64,000 nt of DNA from a virus. The notes beneath the pieces are model-generated. The model saw only the letters and a program-made list of their open reading frames with translations. It was not told the origin of the DNA and ran no database searches. Shown piece by piece: positions 1 through 8,144 of the stretch (its first letter is position 1; each line of letters opens with the position of its first letter). Location of the stretch: positions 20,996-84,995 of IMG/VR virus record IMGVR_UViG_3300026488_000019; one strand, given 5' to 3'. The position numbers and the translations under genes are program-made.

Positions 1-754
1 GATTAGGGTTAAATGTAGCATTAGGTATTTCTACTAATCCTGAAACTACTAAAGAATTCCTACTAGGGAAAGCTACTCCTATAACCTTCTCTTTTTCTGA
101 ACCATCAGCTATGGCTGGATAATACTTTCCATCAGAACCTCTGTAAACTAACATTCCATCATTTACAGAAGAGTCAAATACAGCTTTCTCATCCCAATAT
201 TGCCCTACATAGGTAAACTCTGAACCATTACACAAGTCAACAAAAATTCCAGCCTTCTTTAAAGCATTTAGTAAATGAGTATGAGCACAAGGAGCAGAGT
301 TGTGGTCTTCTATATCTGGAACTGCTGTATATACAAATTCAAAAAGGTCTGTTGCATCTATGTTCTGAATTTTAATCTGAATAAGAAGGGTTAAAGTTCC
401 AGCTGGGTCATATTGGATAACAGGATCAGCTTGGTGGATAGCTAATAGGAAGTCTTGTCCTTCAGGATTAGTTCCTACTAAGTAAATCTCTGCTACATCT
501 TTAACTTCAGTAGTAGCTTTATAAGGAATAGTACATCTAAATTGAACTGTGTCGTAAGAGATAATATCTACACCTGATATGTTTTCAAATCCAAACCAAG
601 TAGGATTAATGTCATTAATAGTTCTACTTGAATCTAATTTTCCTTTAGTATCTGATACAGCAAACTTAACAGGTTTAATAAAGAAACCTTCTTTATTAGC
701 TACTTTAATGGAATTGGCTAAACCTTCATTGGTAATGATACCCGTTATGGCCAT
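1..754 (-). CDS. Tail fibre / tail-collar protein, N-terminal part (runs off the left edge)
   Basis: An open frame with no stop runs from an ATG at 754 to the window edge, giving about 251 residues. The start is preceded by an AGGGGGA ribosome site. The product begins MAITGIITNEGL and contains KFAVSDTKG and RTINDINPTWF, then a beta-rich stretch (EIYLVGTNPEGQDFLLAIHQ). This is the style of the phage tail-collar fibre N-terminal domain found at the baseplate-attached end of P2-type fibres. It lies just downstream of the gpI-like gene, where fibre genes normally sit. The receptor-binding end is outside the window, so host range cannot be read. I am fairly sure it is a tail appendage and less sure of the exact family. 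Confidence 0.6.
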   Translation of the reverse strand, partial: MAITGIITNEGLANSIKVANKEGFFIKPVKFAVSDTKGKLDSSRTINDINPTWFGFENISGVDIISYDTVQFRCTIPYKATTEVKDVAEIYLVGTNPEGQDFLLAIHQADPVIQYDPAGTLTLLIQIKIQNIDATDLFEFVYTAVPDIEDHNSAPCAHTHLLNALKKAGIFVDLCNGSEFTYVGQYWDEKAVFDSSVNDGMLVYRGSDGKYYPAIADGSEKEKVIGVAFPSRNSLVVSGLVEIPNATFNPN

Positions 755-807
755 AGTATCCCCCTATATCTACATAACAAAATAACGCCAAAATATAATG
801 CCTTTCA

Positions 808-1503
808 TTATGAATTAAGGTAATACTTACCTATGTAAAATTCACCAACTTTAGTAGCTCCTACTATTGCTCCAGGATCTTGACTTATTATAGGAGCTTG
901 AATCTTCTTTTTAAAGAAAGCTGAAGTCAATATTATTGAGGAAGAGGTAGCAAAACCGTCTTGCTTAACCTTGTTAGTAAAGAAACCAGCAGTTAAAATA
1001 TCTGTATCAATAGAGCCTAAGTTAACTACCCATACCAAATAAATTAGAGGATAAACATAGTTTCTCATAAACCAGAGGATTTGACTCATAGGAGTTTTTC
1101 CTGGTTGAGTATTAACATTGGAAGGGTCAACATATAAAGAAACTTCAGCAGTACAGCAAGGGAGTCTTTCAGGTTCTTCCCACCACTCTTTAATTTCAAA
1201 CTTCCAACCTAGTAAGTTAAACAAAAGCTCCAAACCTGAGCGTTTACCTTTATAAGCTCTTATCAAAGAGAAATAGGCTGAAAGGATTTCTTTGGTTTCC
1301 TCAGTTTTAAGCATATCTATTATGTAGTCAACTCCAAACTCTTTATAAACTTCTTCTATATCTTCAGTATTGGAAGGGTCTAGCTTAGAAAGGAGAGGTT
1401 GAGCTATTTCATTGTCTTTCTCCACTACTTTGTCCAGGAGTTCTGTTATATACTGAAATATCTCCTCATCTCTTAAGTTCTCTGGAATAAATTCAATCTT
1501 CAT
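808..1503 (-). CDS. Baseplate wedge protein, P2 gpI-like
   Basis: 231 residues. The central part (SLIRAYKGKRSGLELLFNL followed by a WEE motif and PCCTAEVSLYVD) resembles the tail protein I family of P2-like baseplates, which sits between gpJ and the fibre. Its ATG overlaps the stop of the baseplate J gene (TAATG), so the two are probably translationally coupled. The gene order J - I - fibre is the same as in P2. The C-terminal third shows no motif I recognise. The role, joining the wedge to the fibre, is inferred from family and order. Confidence 0.6.
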   Translation of the reverse strand: MKIEFIPENLRDEEIFQYITELLDKVVEKDNEIAQPLLSKLDPSNTEDIEEVYKEFGVDYIIDMLKTEETKEILSAYFSLIRAYKGKRSGLELLFNLLGWKFEIKEWWEEPERLPCCTAEVSLYVDPSNVNTQPGKTPMSQILWFMRNYVYPLIYLVWVVNLGSIDTDILTAGFFTNKVKQDGFATSSSIILTSAFFKKKIQAPIISQDPGAIVGATKVGEFYIGKYYLNS

Positions 1504-2807
1504 TAGAAGAACTCCAATGAGTAGTTATTCACTTTTATGTAGGAATTCCAGTTTACAGTATAACCTGAAGTGTTATTGACTACCCTAGCTATTTTAATAA
1601 AGTCGTAATTTTCCTCTAGGTAAAACTCCATTTCATATAAGTCCAAATCTTTACCTAGTTTTTTAGAGAACTTTTCTATGCAGGACTCTACAGCTTCCTT
1701 TATTAGAGAAGTGTCAACAGTTCTGCTTAACCTGATTTTGAAAGTTAAATTTACTTGAATTTCCTCTGGGTCAATTATCTCTGGTAGAGGAATACCCATA
1801 GGTCTTAGTTGGTCAACAAAGTCTAAAAACTCTTGTTTCTCTTCATCAGAAAGTGAAGTTAAGTCTTCTTTTAAGTAGGAAAGCTGAACTATACAGAATT
1901 TATTTTCCTTATCGTGGGAAACTGCATCCCTCAAGTAAGGAAACTTGATTAAGAACAGTTTTTTGTAATCTTCTCTAGCCCTTACTATTAGAGAAGTATC
2001 AGCATAGTAAGGAGCTATTACTTGTATAGATTTAAGGGAATCAGGTTTTATTGGCTTTTCTACTTTAAGAGGAGTAAATCTGTTATCATAGAAGATGATA
2101 TCATTTACTTCAAATGAATCTGTTTTGTAGTCAAAGTAAATCCCTTTTATCTTGGCTTTATCTCCTTCTGAGTATGTATCATTAAGGTTAAGGTAGAAAG
2201 CATCTATTGATAAAGCTTGATTGGTTAGTAATAACCACTTCTCCTTTAGGTCTCTAACCTTTAAAGAGTAATCAGCTTTAGTTCCATTTACCTCAAAGTC
2301 AAATATTTCTGAAACTTGAGTTAAAAACCTTAAGAAGATGTATTTCTGAGTTTCAGAGGTAAAGGAGATGGTTTTCTCTTCCTCAACGTACTTACCTATA
2401 TAAGCATAAAACTTTTTAGTCTCCCCTGCATTAACAACTAAGTCATCTGAAAGAATTATATCGTAATCTCCAACATAGCCTATAACAGAGTATTTATTTA
2501 GTGTAAGTACCTCATCTGAAGAAACTTGGAAAACTACTTTAGGAGGATAACCTCTAAATACTGGATAAGATAAACCTTCAGCAATGGAAATAGCTGAGGA
2601 GGTTATTTTGGCTTGATGGAGGTAAGCTTCTCTTCTAGCAAAGTAAGTCTTAGTTAATAAGAATGAACCAACTCCAGCTAACAGTTCCAAAAGTATTTGA
2701 CCAGTAGAGGTTTCAAAGAAGTCTTTCCAAGATTCTCCTTGTGATTCAACATATTCCTTTAAATCCTGTAATATTTCCTCATAAGAAACTGATTTAGGGT
2801 CTATCAT
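1503..2807 (-). CDS. Baseplate wedge protein, J / T4 gp6-like
   Basis: 434 residues. The N-terminus has the arrangement typical of this family: an acidic helix, then TGQILLELLAGVGSFLLT and RREAYLHQAKITSSAISIAEG, then YPVFRGYPP. The middle is beta-rich, and the C-terminal part (VNLTFKIRLSRTVDTSLIKE) matches the conserved C-terminal half of baseplate J proteins. It forms the wedge arms of the contractile-tail baseplate. It lies 8 bases after the gp25-like gene and overlaps the gpI-like gene by one base, the standard wedge cluster. Confidence 0.8.
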   Translation of the reverse strand: MIDPKSVSYEEILQDLKEYVESQGESWKDFFETSTGQILLELLAGVGSFLLTKTYFARREAYLHQAKITSSAISIAEGLSYPVFRGYPPKVVFQVSSDEVLTLNKYSVIGYVGDYDIILSDDLVVNAGETKKFYAYIGKYVEEEKTISFTSETQKYIFLRFLTQVSEIFDFEVNGTKADYSLKVRDLKEKWLLLTNQALSIDAFYLNLNDTYSEGDKAKIKGIYFDYKTDSFEVNDIIFYDNRFTPLKVEKPIKPDSLKSIQVIAPYYADTSLIVRAREDYKKLFLIKFPYLRDAVSHDKENKFCIVQLSYLKEDLTSLSDEEKQEFLDFVDQLRPMGIPLPEIIDPEEIQVNLTFKIRLSRTVDTSLIKEAVESCIEKFSKKLGKDLDLYEMEFYLEENYDFIKIARVVNNTSGYTVNWNSYIKVNNYSLEFF

Positions 2808-2815
2808 TTCTACCT

Positions 2816-3181
2816 CTACTCAGGTTTTAAAATCTTAGTCCAGTTATAAGTTCCCTCTAACCCTTTGATTTTGAATATCAGGTTTACTACATAAAGGTTA
2901 TCATCAGGATAAGGGATTACAGAAAGGGTTATGAGCTCTACTCTTGGTTCCCATATTTGAATGCTTTCTATGAGCTTGGATTTAATTAAGAAAGCAGTCA
3001 TTTCATCAATAGGTTCAAATAAGAGCTTTCTCAGTTCTGCTCCAAAGTTAGGTAGGAATAACCTCTCTCCTTTCTCAGTAGAAAGAAGATTATCTAAAGC
3101 TTGGTAAACAGCATGTTCATTAATTACTTTTTCAGATTTACTAGGTTTATTACTTACATCCGAGTAAACTATTGGATTCAT
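2816..3181 (-). CDS. Baseplate wedge protein, gp25/GPW family
   Basis: 121 residues. NEHAVYQALDNLLSTEKGER followed by FLPNFGAELRKLLFEP is the hallmark of the T4 gp25 / P2 gpW lysozyme-like wedge family. The later IWEPRVELITLSVIP is also characteristic. Length is normal (T4 gp25 is 132 residues). The ATG overlaps the TGA of the spike-tip gene (GAATGA). Confidence is high from the motif and its place before baseplate J. Confidence 0.85.
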   Translation of the reverse strand: MNPIVYSDVSNKPSKSEKVINEHAVYQALDNLLSTEKGERLFLPNFGAELRKLLFEPIDEMTAFLIKSKLIESIQIWEPRVELITLSVIPYPDDNLYVVNLIFKIKGLEGTYNWTKILKPE

Positions 3182-3468
3182 TCTATCACCCTAAACCAAG
3201 TTTGGTTGGAATTCCTAGTGTGTCCACAGTTATCAGGTTTAGAAGATACATTAACAGGAATGTTATCTATGGTAAACCAACTTAATCCATTATCTGTTTT
3301 ACACCTACCATAGCAATGAATAGGAGGTTTAGGACAAGGAGGGTGGGAAGAAACATTATCTCCATTAGTAGCCACTGGTAAACCATCTACAGTAAACCAG
3401 TTCTGCTTAGTATCTACTACTTTCCCTCCAGCCTCATTAGGGTCTTTAAGCCTGCTTATATACATCAT
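3178..3468 (-). CDS. PAAR-like spike tip protein with Cys/His metal ligands
   Basis: 96 residues. The sequence repeats a beta-strand unit (NWFTVDGLPVATNGDNV ... SWFTIDNIPVNV) and carries SSHPPCPKPPIHC and DNCGHT, several Cys and His residues suited to bind a metal at the tip of a cone. This matches PAAR-repeat tips that cap the spike of contractile injection machines. It starts inside the stop codon of the spike gene (AGATGATG overlap). Which residues bind metal cannot be assigned from sequence alone. Confidence 0.7.
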   Translation of the reverse strand: MMYISRLKDPNEAGGKVVDTKQNWFTVDGLPVATNGDNVSSHPPCPKPPIHCYGRCKTDNGLSWFTIDNIPVNVSSKPDNCGHTRNSNQTWFRVIE

Positions 3469-4013
3469 CTCTTAACCCAAGTAGCTGTAGAAGTTTTAAC
3501 ATAGAAGTCTCCTGCTACATCCCATACAACATCTTTAACTGATTTAATGTAAATAGTTCCATCCTTCTCAATCCTAATTTTTGAACCAGATGAATGATGG
3601 AACTCTACATACTCCTTAGCTTTATTTATCTTAAACCAATTATTCTTCTTATCCCTAAACCCATAAGTTTCAGGGTAGTCTTCATCAAATAAATGTTGAT
3701 GGGTAGGAGTTGACTGGATTTCCCCTATGTAGTAAGGGTTATAAATAGAATCTTCAAACTTAACTATTACATAAGAACCTTTCTCTGGAACTGAAAAGTT
3801 AGAGGAATCAGACCTAGCTCCTAACAGGTTTGGTCTAATAGGATGAACAAAAGGTAAGTGTTTAGCTGGGATACCTTTCCATAAAGGTTTTATCATTACC
3901 TTTATCCTCCCCAACTGGAGAGGGTCTGCGTTTCAGATAACCTCGCCTACCCACAACTTACTTGTTATGTCAAATTTTTCATCTTTCAAAGTATCAGCTA
4001 ATGCTATTATCAT
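3465..4013 (-). CDS. Baseplate central spike, gp5 OB-fold type, with in-frame UGA
   Basis: The ATG at 4013 overlaps the end of the hub gene. The frame reads MIIALADTLKDEKF ... LWVGEVI, meets TGA at 3935-3933 (codon 27), and continues in the same frame as NADPLQLGRIKVMI to the stop at 3465. Both sides of the TGA belong to one domain: gp5/gpV spikes have a G-x-V-x(3-4)-DPL-x-LGR-x-x-V block, so the conserved block spans the stop codon. After the OB fold comes a beta region (EFHHSSGSKIRIEKDGTIYI), the start of a spike helix. Full length would be 182 residues. A fallback is initiation at TTG 3914 or ATG 3896, but that would cut into the OB fold. Confidence 0.7.
3906..3935 (-). promoter_or_regulatory. 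UGA codon with downstream hairpin in the spike gene
   Basis: TGA occupies 3935-3933. After nine bases, CCTCTCC (3923-3917) can pair with GGGGAGG (3912-3906), one G-U pair included, closing an AGTT loop. The loop begins 16 bases after the UGA and has G as its second base. The 3' arm also contains a GGAGG ribosome site, so the same bases could serve reinitiation at ATG 3896. Confidence 0.5.
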
Positions 4014-5178
4014 TTTTCTTCCTCCACTTGGGGAAGGTTATATTAAGAGCTTCCCTATTCAGAGTTAAATCTGTTACAATGGATTTAGCTGTAAAATACC
4101 TACAAATCTTAGTTATGATGTAGCTTCCTGTATATAGGTCGTAAAAGTGCTTTTGTTTAGAGTCTATGTCAAACAACTTCAAGTGGTCTAAAACTTGATG
4201 TTTTATAAACCTACCAGTATATCTTATGTTTACTTCCAGTCTTGAAAAGTGCATTAAGTTAGAAAGATTCTTAGATTTAGCATAAACCCAATGCTTATGA
4301 ACATTGGAAAAATCTACTTTTACATAATCCTTTAATCTCAGATGTTCTATATCGTAAATGGTTTTATTATCAGGAACTAATGAGTAGGAAAGTTTATTAC
4401 TGGGTACAATAGGTTTACAGCAGAGCTTATTTTCAGTCTCATTATAACCAGCTATCTTCTTGGTTGATAACTTATTGATAAAACCAGTCCTTGAGGTTAC
4501 TTTTATGTCTCCTTCAAAAATGAAATCCCTAGAGCCTAACTTTTCCTTTCTAGGGAAAGCATTCCAAGGTTCTTGTCCTACTATATAAGGTAAGGATAAA
4601 CATCTAAATCTTCCAAAACTCGTAATTCCTATTAAGTAAAACTCTTCTTCAGATATATAAGAGTTGAGCCAAAGTTCATTTATAAACTTTCTGTTAGGAA
4701 TGTTATACTGAATCCAAGTCATTTTATCCCTAGAACTAGGGAGGACTTGAACTCAGGCAAAATCTTCTTTGGCTACCCTTTCTATAACATAGGAGGAAGG
4801 TTTATCTTCAAAATACCTTATTTTGGATTTATATAGGTAATCAGGCTTTCGTAAAATACCTGATAAAACTACTTCAAAGGTTTCACCAGTTTTGGAATAC
4901 TCCTTTTCTAAAACTAACAGTTTAGTAGTAATAGATTTGGTTTCAGTTTGACCTACTGTTACTATTATTTCAGTTTCCTCAGCTAACCACTTCAACAACT
5001 TTAAGTCGTCTGTTACAAACCTTAACTGAAACTCAGGTAAGTGGTTACCTGTTTTCTCTATTAGTAAGAAGTCTATAAAATTTTCTCTGTTTATAAAGTC
5101 GTGTTTTTCTATCGTTCCATCTTTCCTTCTTATTACAATAGTAAAAAGTAAATACTGCTGGTTTTCATACTTTACCAT
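3994..5178 (-). CDS. Baseplate hub protein, T4 gp27-like, with in-frame UGA
   Basis: Two open frames are in the same phase: residues 1-141 (5178-4756), then TGA at 4755-4753, then VQVLPSSRDK and MTWIQYNIPNRKF to the stop at 3994. Read through, the product is 394 residues, almost exactly T4 gp27 (391). SSRDKMTWIQ-NI-FI-ELW-SYI looks like the hub's conserved block and straddles the downstream ATG at 4722, so translation of the codons before that ATG seems needed. The gene lies between gp53-like and spike genes, the right place for the hub that holds the spike. Alternatives are two separate polypeptides or a nonsense mutation. Confidence 0.65.
4728..4755 (-). promoter_or_regulatory. UGA codon with downstream hairpin in the hub gene
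   Basis: TGA is at 4755-4753. Eleven bases later CCCTA (4741-4737) pairs with TAGGG (4732-4728) around a GTTC loop. The loop starts 16 bases after the UGA, the same distance as in the spike gene, and its first base is G. The stem is only 5 bp, so on its own this would be weak evidence. Confidence 0.45.
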
Positions 5179-5182
5179 TTCT

Positions 5183-5518
5183 TTACCCTTGAGGTATTAA
5201 GGATTGATAGAGAATTTCTAAGTCTTCTAGTGAGAAGAGTTTTAGTTTTATTCCTGCTACAAAATTATCAATGTCTATTATGTTGTTGTAAACCATTATT
5301 AAATACCAATACTGGGTATCTCCATACTCATCGTAGGAAAGTAAGTCTGGACGATGTTCATATTTGGCGTCTAAAGTTATAAACTTAGATGGAGGTAAAG
5401 TAGAGAGTTGTTCAAAGAACAAACTTGTTACTACATCATAGATGCCTTCCTGATATTCGCAAAACCTACCTAACGAATACTTAGGAAAGCCTTGGTAAGT
5501 TAGGTTTATCTTATACAT
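5183..5518 (-). CDS. Baseplate wedge protein, T4 gp53-like
   Basis: 111 residues. The block YEHRPDLLSYDEYGDTQYWY then LIMVYNNIIDIDNFVAG is the characteristic RPD-x-(I/L)-S-x(3)-YG-x(2)-x-W-x-(I/L)-x(3)-N-x-I pattern of gp53-type wedge proteins and their LysM-linked relatives. Gene order (gp53-like, hub, spike, tip, gp25, gp6/J) supports a baseplate role. It is shorter than T4 gp53 (196), apparently lacking the C-terminal part. Confidence 0.6.
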   Translation of the reverse strand: MYKINLTYQGFPKYSLGRFCEYQEGIYDVVTSLFFEQLSTLPPSKFITLDAKYEHRPDLLSYDEYGDTQYWYLIMVYNNIIDIDNFVAGIKLKLFSLEDLEILYQSLIPQG

Positions 5519-5528
5519 TATTTACCTC

Positions 5529-6209
5529 TTATTCAAACTTGAACCAAGAGAGAACATCTTTATATGATGGAAGTTTATAAGGTTCAAATGTAACTTGAGC
5601 TGTTCCATAGAGAGGAAACCCTGTATCAGTAGTTTCGTTAGAAAAACTTAATTGAACATCTCTTATTATCATCCAGTTGTGAGCTTCAAAGAACCTAGCT
5701 ATTCTTACTGATACTGCATTTTCAGCAAATATTTCTCCACCTGAAATTCTTGTTGTATAGTTAAAAGGTTTTGATACTGTTACAGAGGTTGCTACTTCAG
5801 GAAAAACAGCTTTAAGGAGAGGAGTTAATCTCTTTATAGGATTCATATTAGGTTTGTAAGCTATATCTACTAGGACTACTGTAAAGACTGGTTTTTTATA
5901 ACCAGAGAACATAGCTACAGTTTGGTTTACTGAAGTAAGAACTCCTTTATTAACATACTCACTTAGCTTTTGGAGTTTGTCTCCTCCTACTGCTGAAGCT
6001 ACTTCAGAGAATATTTCTGAAGCCATTACTGAGAATTCTTTTAGCTTTTGAGCTCTTACAGAATCATAAGGGGTAGTAAACTCAGCACTACCCCCTATTG
6101 AAAATTGCCCAGTCCATAAGAAAACTGTATCTCTACTATTACTTAAATGGGGTAATCCTATCTGAATAGTAGTTTCAGGTCTAGAGTAAAGCTTTTCTAT
6201 CTCTAACAT
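5529..6209 (-). CDS. Baseplate / tail-tube junction protein candidate
   Basis: 226 residues, starting with a clean ATG after the tape measure gene. It alternates beta segments with a helical middle (KLKEFSVMASEIFSEVASAV). The C-terminus (DVQLSFSNETTDTGFPLYG then AQVTFEPYKLPSYKDVLSWF) is suggestive of tube-initiator proteins, gp48/gp54 in T4, encoded next to the tape measure. The call rests mainly on position and general fold impression, and no catalytic motif is visible. Confidence 0.4.
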   Translation of the reverse strand: MLEIEKLYSRPETTIQIGLPHLSNSRDTVFLWTGQFSIGGSAEFTTPYDSVRAQKLKEFSVMASEIFSEVASAVGGDKLQKLSEYVNKGVLTSVNQTVAMFSGYKKPVFTVVLVDIAYKPNMNPIKRLTPLLKAVFPEVATSVTVSKPFNYTTRISGGEIFAENAVSVRIARFFEAHNWMIIRDVQLSFSNETTDTGFPLYGTAQVTFEPYKLPSYKDVLSWFKFE

Positions 6210-6212
6210 TGG

Positions 6213-8144
6213 TTAATCCCAGATTAAGTGATTTGCTAGTAGTACTCCATAGGAATCAATTTCTCTCTTAGGTAATACTGTAGGATTAACAGTAGGAGAA
6301 GATTCCTTAACTGGTTCAGGAGGGTTGTAAATCTTTTTCTCTTGAGTTCTATAAACTGTAGCTAAAGAAACTTCAGACTTATCCATCTTGGAAGCTATGT
6401 TGGTAATCCTCTTAACATAAGACTGGGTTTCTTTAGGTAGGTAAGAATAAGCTTTAGAAAAGTCTCCTCCTACCCTCTTGTAAAGCTTTTTAGCATTACC
6501 TATTCCCCAGTTATATGCTACCAGAGCCCAGTTTACATTCCTTTTAAACTCTGAGAGCAACCATTTCATATATGCCTTCTGTGCTTCAATCTGGGCTTCA
6601 GGATTGGTTATATCAGGAATTCTTTTGAACTTAGATAGGTTGGGATTAAACTTAGTGAAGAACTTTCTTCTCTTTTCCCAAACATCCTTCCAAGTGGAGG
6701 GAAGGAATTGAGCTAATCCTACTGCTCCTGCTTTAGATACTGCTCTAGGATTGAAGTTGGATTCAACTTTAATCTGAGCTAAAAGGAGTTTTTCTAAATT
6801 AAATTGGTCTGAAAACTCCTTCTGAGATTTATCTATTGCTTCTTTATGGGAAGTTTTACCTTTACTAAAGGGTTTGGTATTTAGAAGGTTATAAAGCAGT
6901 CCAAATGGCGTATATTTTAAAACTTTCCTGTTTAACCAATCTAAACCTTTAGCAACTTTCTCTTGGGATACTAAATCAAAGGTAAAGTCTGATACTACCT
7001 TAGCTCCTGCTGACTCTAACTTTTGTGCTAAAGTAGCATCTTCACCAAATATCTTTTCAGCATTCCTAAACCCTTTATAAGCTGAGTAAGTTCCTAAAGC
7101 TACTGTTAAAGGTAAAGCTAACTTACCAAGTAAACCTTTCCCAATATTGAAAACAGTTCCAAGTTTACCTACTTCAGCTACACTACTAACTTTAGATAAA
7201 GAAGTTCCAACTTTCCCTATTAATTGAAACTTCTTTAATAAGGAAAACCCTTTAGTAAAGACTTTAAAACCTTTCCCTATTGATTTAAGCTTACCTAGTA
7301 GAGGCAAGAAGAATAAAAGATCACTTCCACCTTCAATTAAGTCCCCTAGAAAATTACCTAATCCAGGCATTCCAATAGAGGAAAAGAAAAGCTCTACTGC
7401 TGAAGAAATGATGCCTCTTCCTCTACTAACAGAACTTGGAGCTGAAAGGAATAGTTCCTTGAGGGAAAGTTTCTTCTTTTTATCTACTTCTTTTTCTAAT
7501 CTGGAAATGTCTAGTGTTTTGTTGAGTTTAACTAAAAGTTCTTTTAGCTCTTCTTTTTCCTTAAAGGACTCTAGTTTAGATGAGGATAAGACTTCAATAA
7601 TCTTTTCCTTCTGCTCTTTAAACTCTTCTAGGGTTAGGTTAGTATATTCTCTTAACTCATCTGGTAATTTTCCTAACTCAGAAAGCTCTGATACAACTGT
7701 ATTAAAAGTTTGATACTTTACTAAATCTGGAGCTGAGCTAGAGAGGAAATCTTTTAAGTTTTGAAGAATTGGAGATAGGGAAACTTTTATCTTATCTGGT
7801 AAATCTTGAACAATCTCATTTAGCTTATTAATCGCTTCTACAAACTTTTCAGCTTCTTTAGTTGAAACAGGTTGTCTTGAGTAAACTTTTTCTACAACAG
7901 GATATATGGCTTGAGTTATCTTATCTAAACTCTTCTTTTCCTCAATAGAAAGTTCTGAATTAATTTGGGTTAGTAATTGGGTTACTGAACTAGTAGAGTA
8001 GGAAAGTTTGGCTAATTCTCTGTAAGCTTTCTCAGTAGTAGAAATAGAACCAGATATCTTTTCAGATAAGGTTTCCAGCTTAGACTTCAACTCTTTTAAA
8101 GGAATAGGGAGAGAGAAGTTAATCTTGAGATTTATACTTTTCAT
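6213..8144 (-). CDS. Tape measure protein with C-terminal lytic transglycosylase domain
   Basis: 643 residues. Residues 1-230 are helical and coiled-coil rich; 240-420 contain Gly/Leu-rich hydrophobic stretches (GIISSAVELFFSSIGMPGL, LPLTVALGTYSAY) typical of tape measures that may enter the membrane. Residues about 455-570 form a soluble lytic transglycosylase fold: LLAQIKVESNFNPRAVS with catalytic Glu in VES, AGAVGLAQFLPSTW, and NWALVAYNWGIGNAKKL. The protein sets tail length and probably opens the cell wall during DNA entry. Length resembles T4 gp29 (590). It follows the tail chaperone gene and overlaps its frame-shifted extension by 26 bases. Confidence 0.8.
   Translation of the reverse strand: MKSINLKINFSLPIPLKELKSKLETLSEKISGSISTTEKAYRELAKLSYSTSSVTQLLTQINSELSIEEKKSLDKITQAIYPVVEKVYSRQPVSTKEAEKFVEAINKLNEIVQDLPDKIKVSLSPILQNLKDFLSSSAPDLVKYQTFNTVVSELSELGKLPDELREYTNLTLEEFKEQKEKIIEVLSSSKLESFKEKEELKELLVKLNKTLDISRLEKEVDKKKKLSLKELFLSAPSSVSRGRGIISSAVELFFSSIGMPGLGNFLGDLIEGGSDLLFFLPLLGKLKSIGKGFKVFTKGFSLLKKFQLIGKVGTSLSKVSSVAEVGKLGTVFNIGKGLLGKLALPLTVALGTYSAYKGFRNAEKIFGEDATLAQKLESAGAKVVSDFTFDLVSQEKVAKGLDWLNRKVLKYTPFGLLYNLLNTKPFSKGKTSHKEAIDKSQKEFSDQFNLEKLLLAQIKVESNFNPRAVSKAGAVGLAQFLPSTWKDVWEKRRKFFTKFNPNLSKFKRIPDITNPEAQIEAQKAYMKWLLSEFKRNVNWALVAYNWGIGNAKKLYKRVGGDFSKAYSYLPKETQSYVKRITNIASKMDKSEVSLATVYRTQEKKIYNPPEPVKESSPTVNPTVLPKREIDSYGVLLANHLIWD

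Noticed and set aside
4735-4755. GAGTTCAAGTCCTCC looks like a tRNA T-arm
   Set aside because: The flanking bases do not form the 5-bp T stem and there is no acceptor, D or anticodon arm around it; it is part of the hub coding frame.
3994-5178. The whole phage reads UGA as an amino acid
   Set aside because: TGA ends several genes in tight overlaps (for example 3465, 19118, 25400, 45459, 47877) and only two internal UGAs are seen, so a global code change is unlikely; local recoding remains possible.
7408-7713. 101-codon plus-strand open frame within the tape measure gene
   Set aside because: It is antisense to a strongly coding helical gene, Ser/Leu rich as expected of a reverse-strand shadow, and has no ribosome site.
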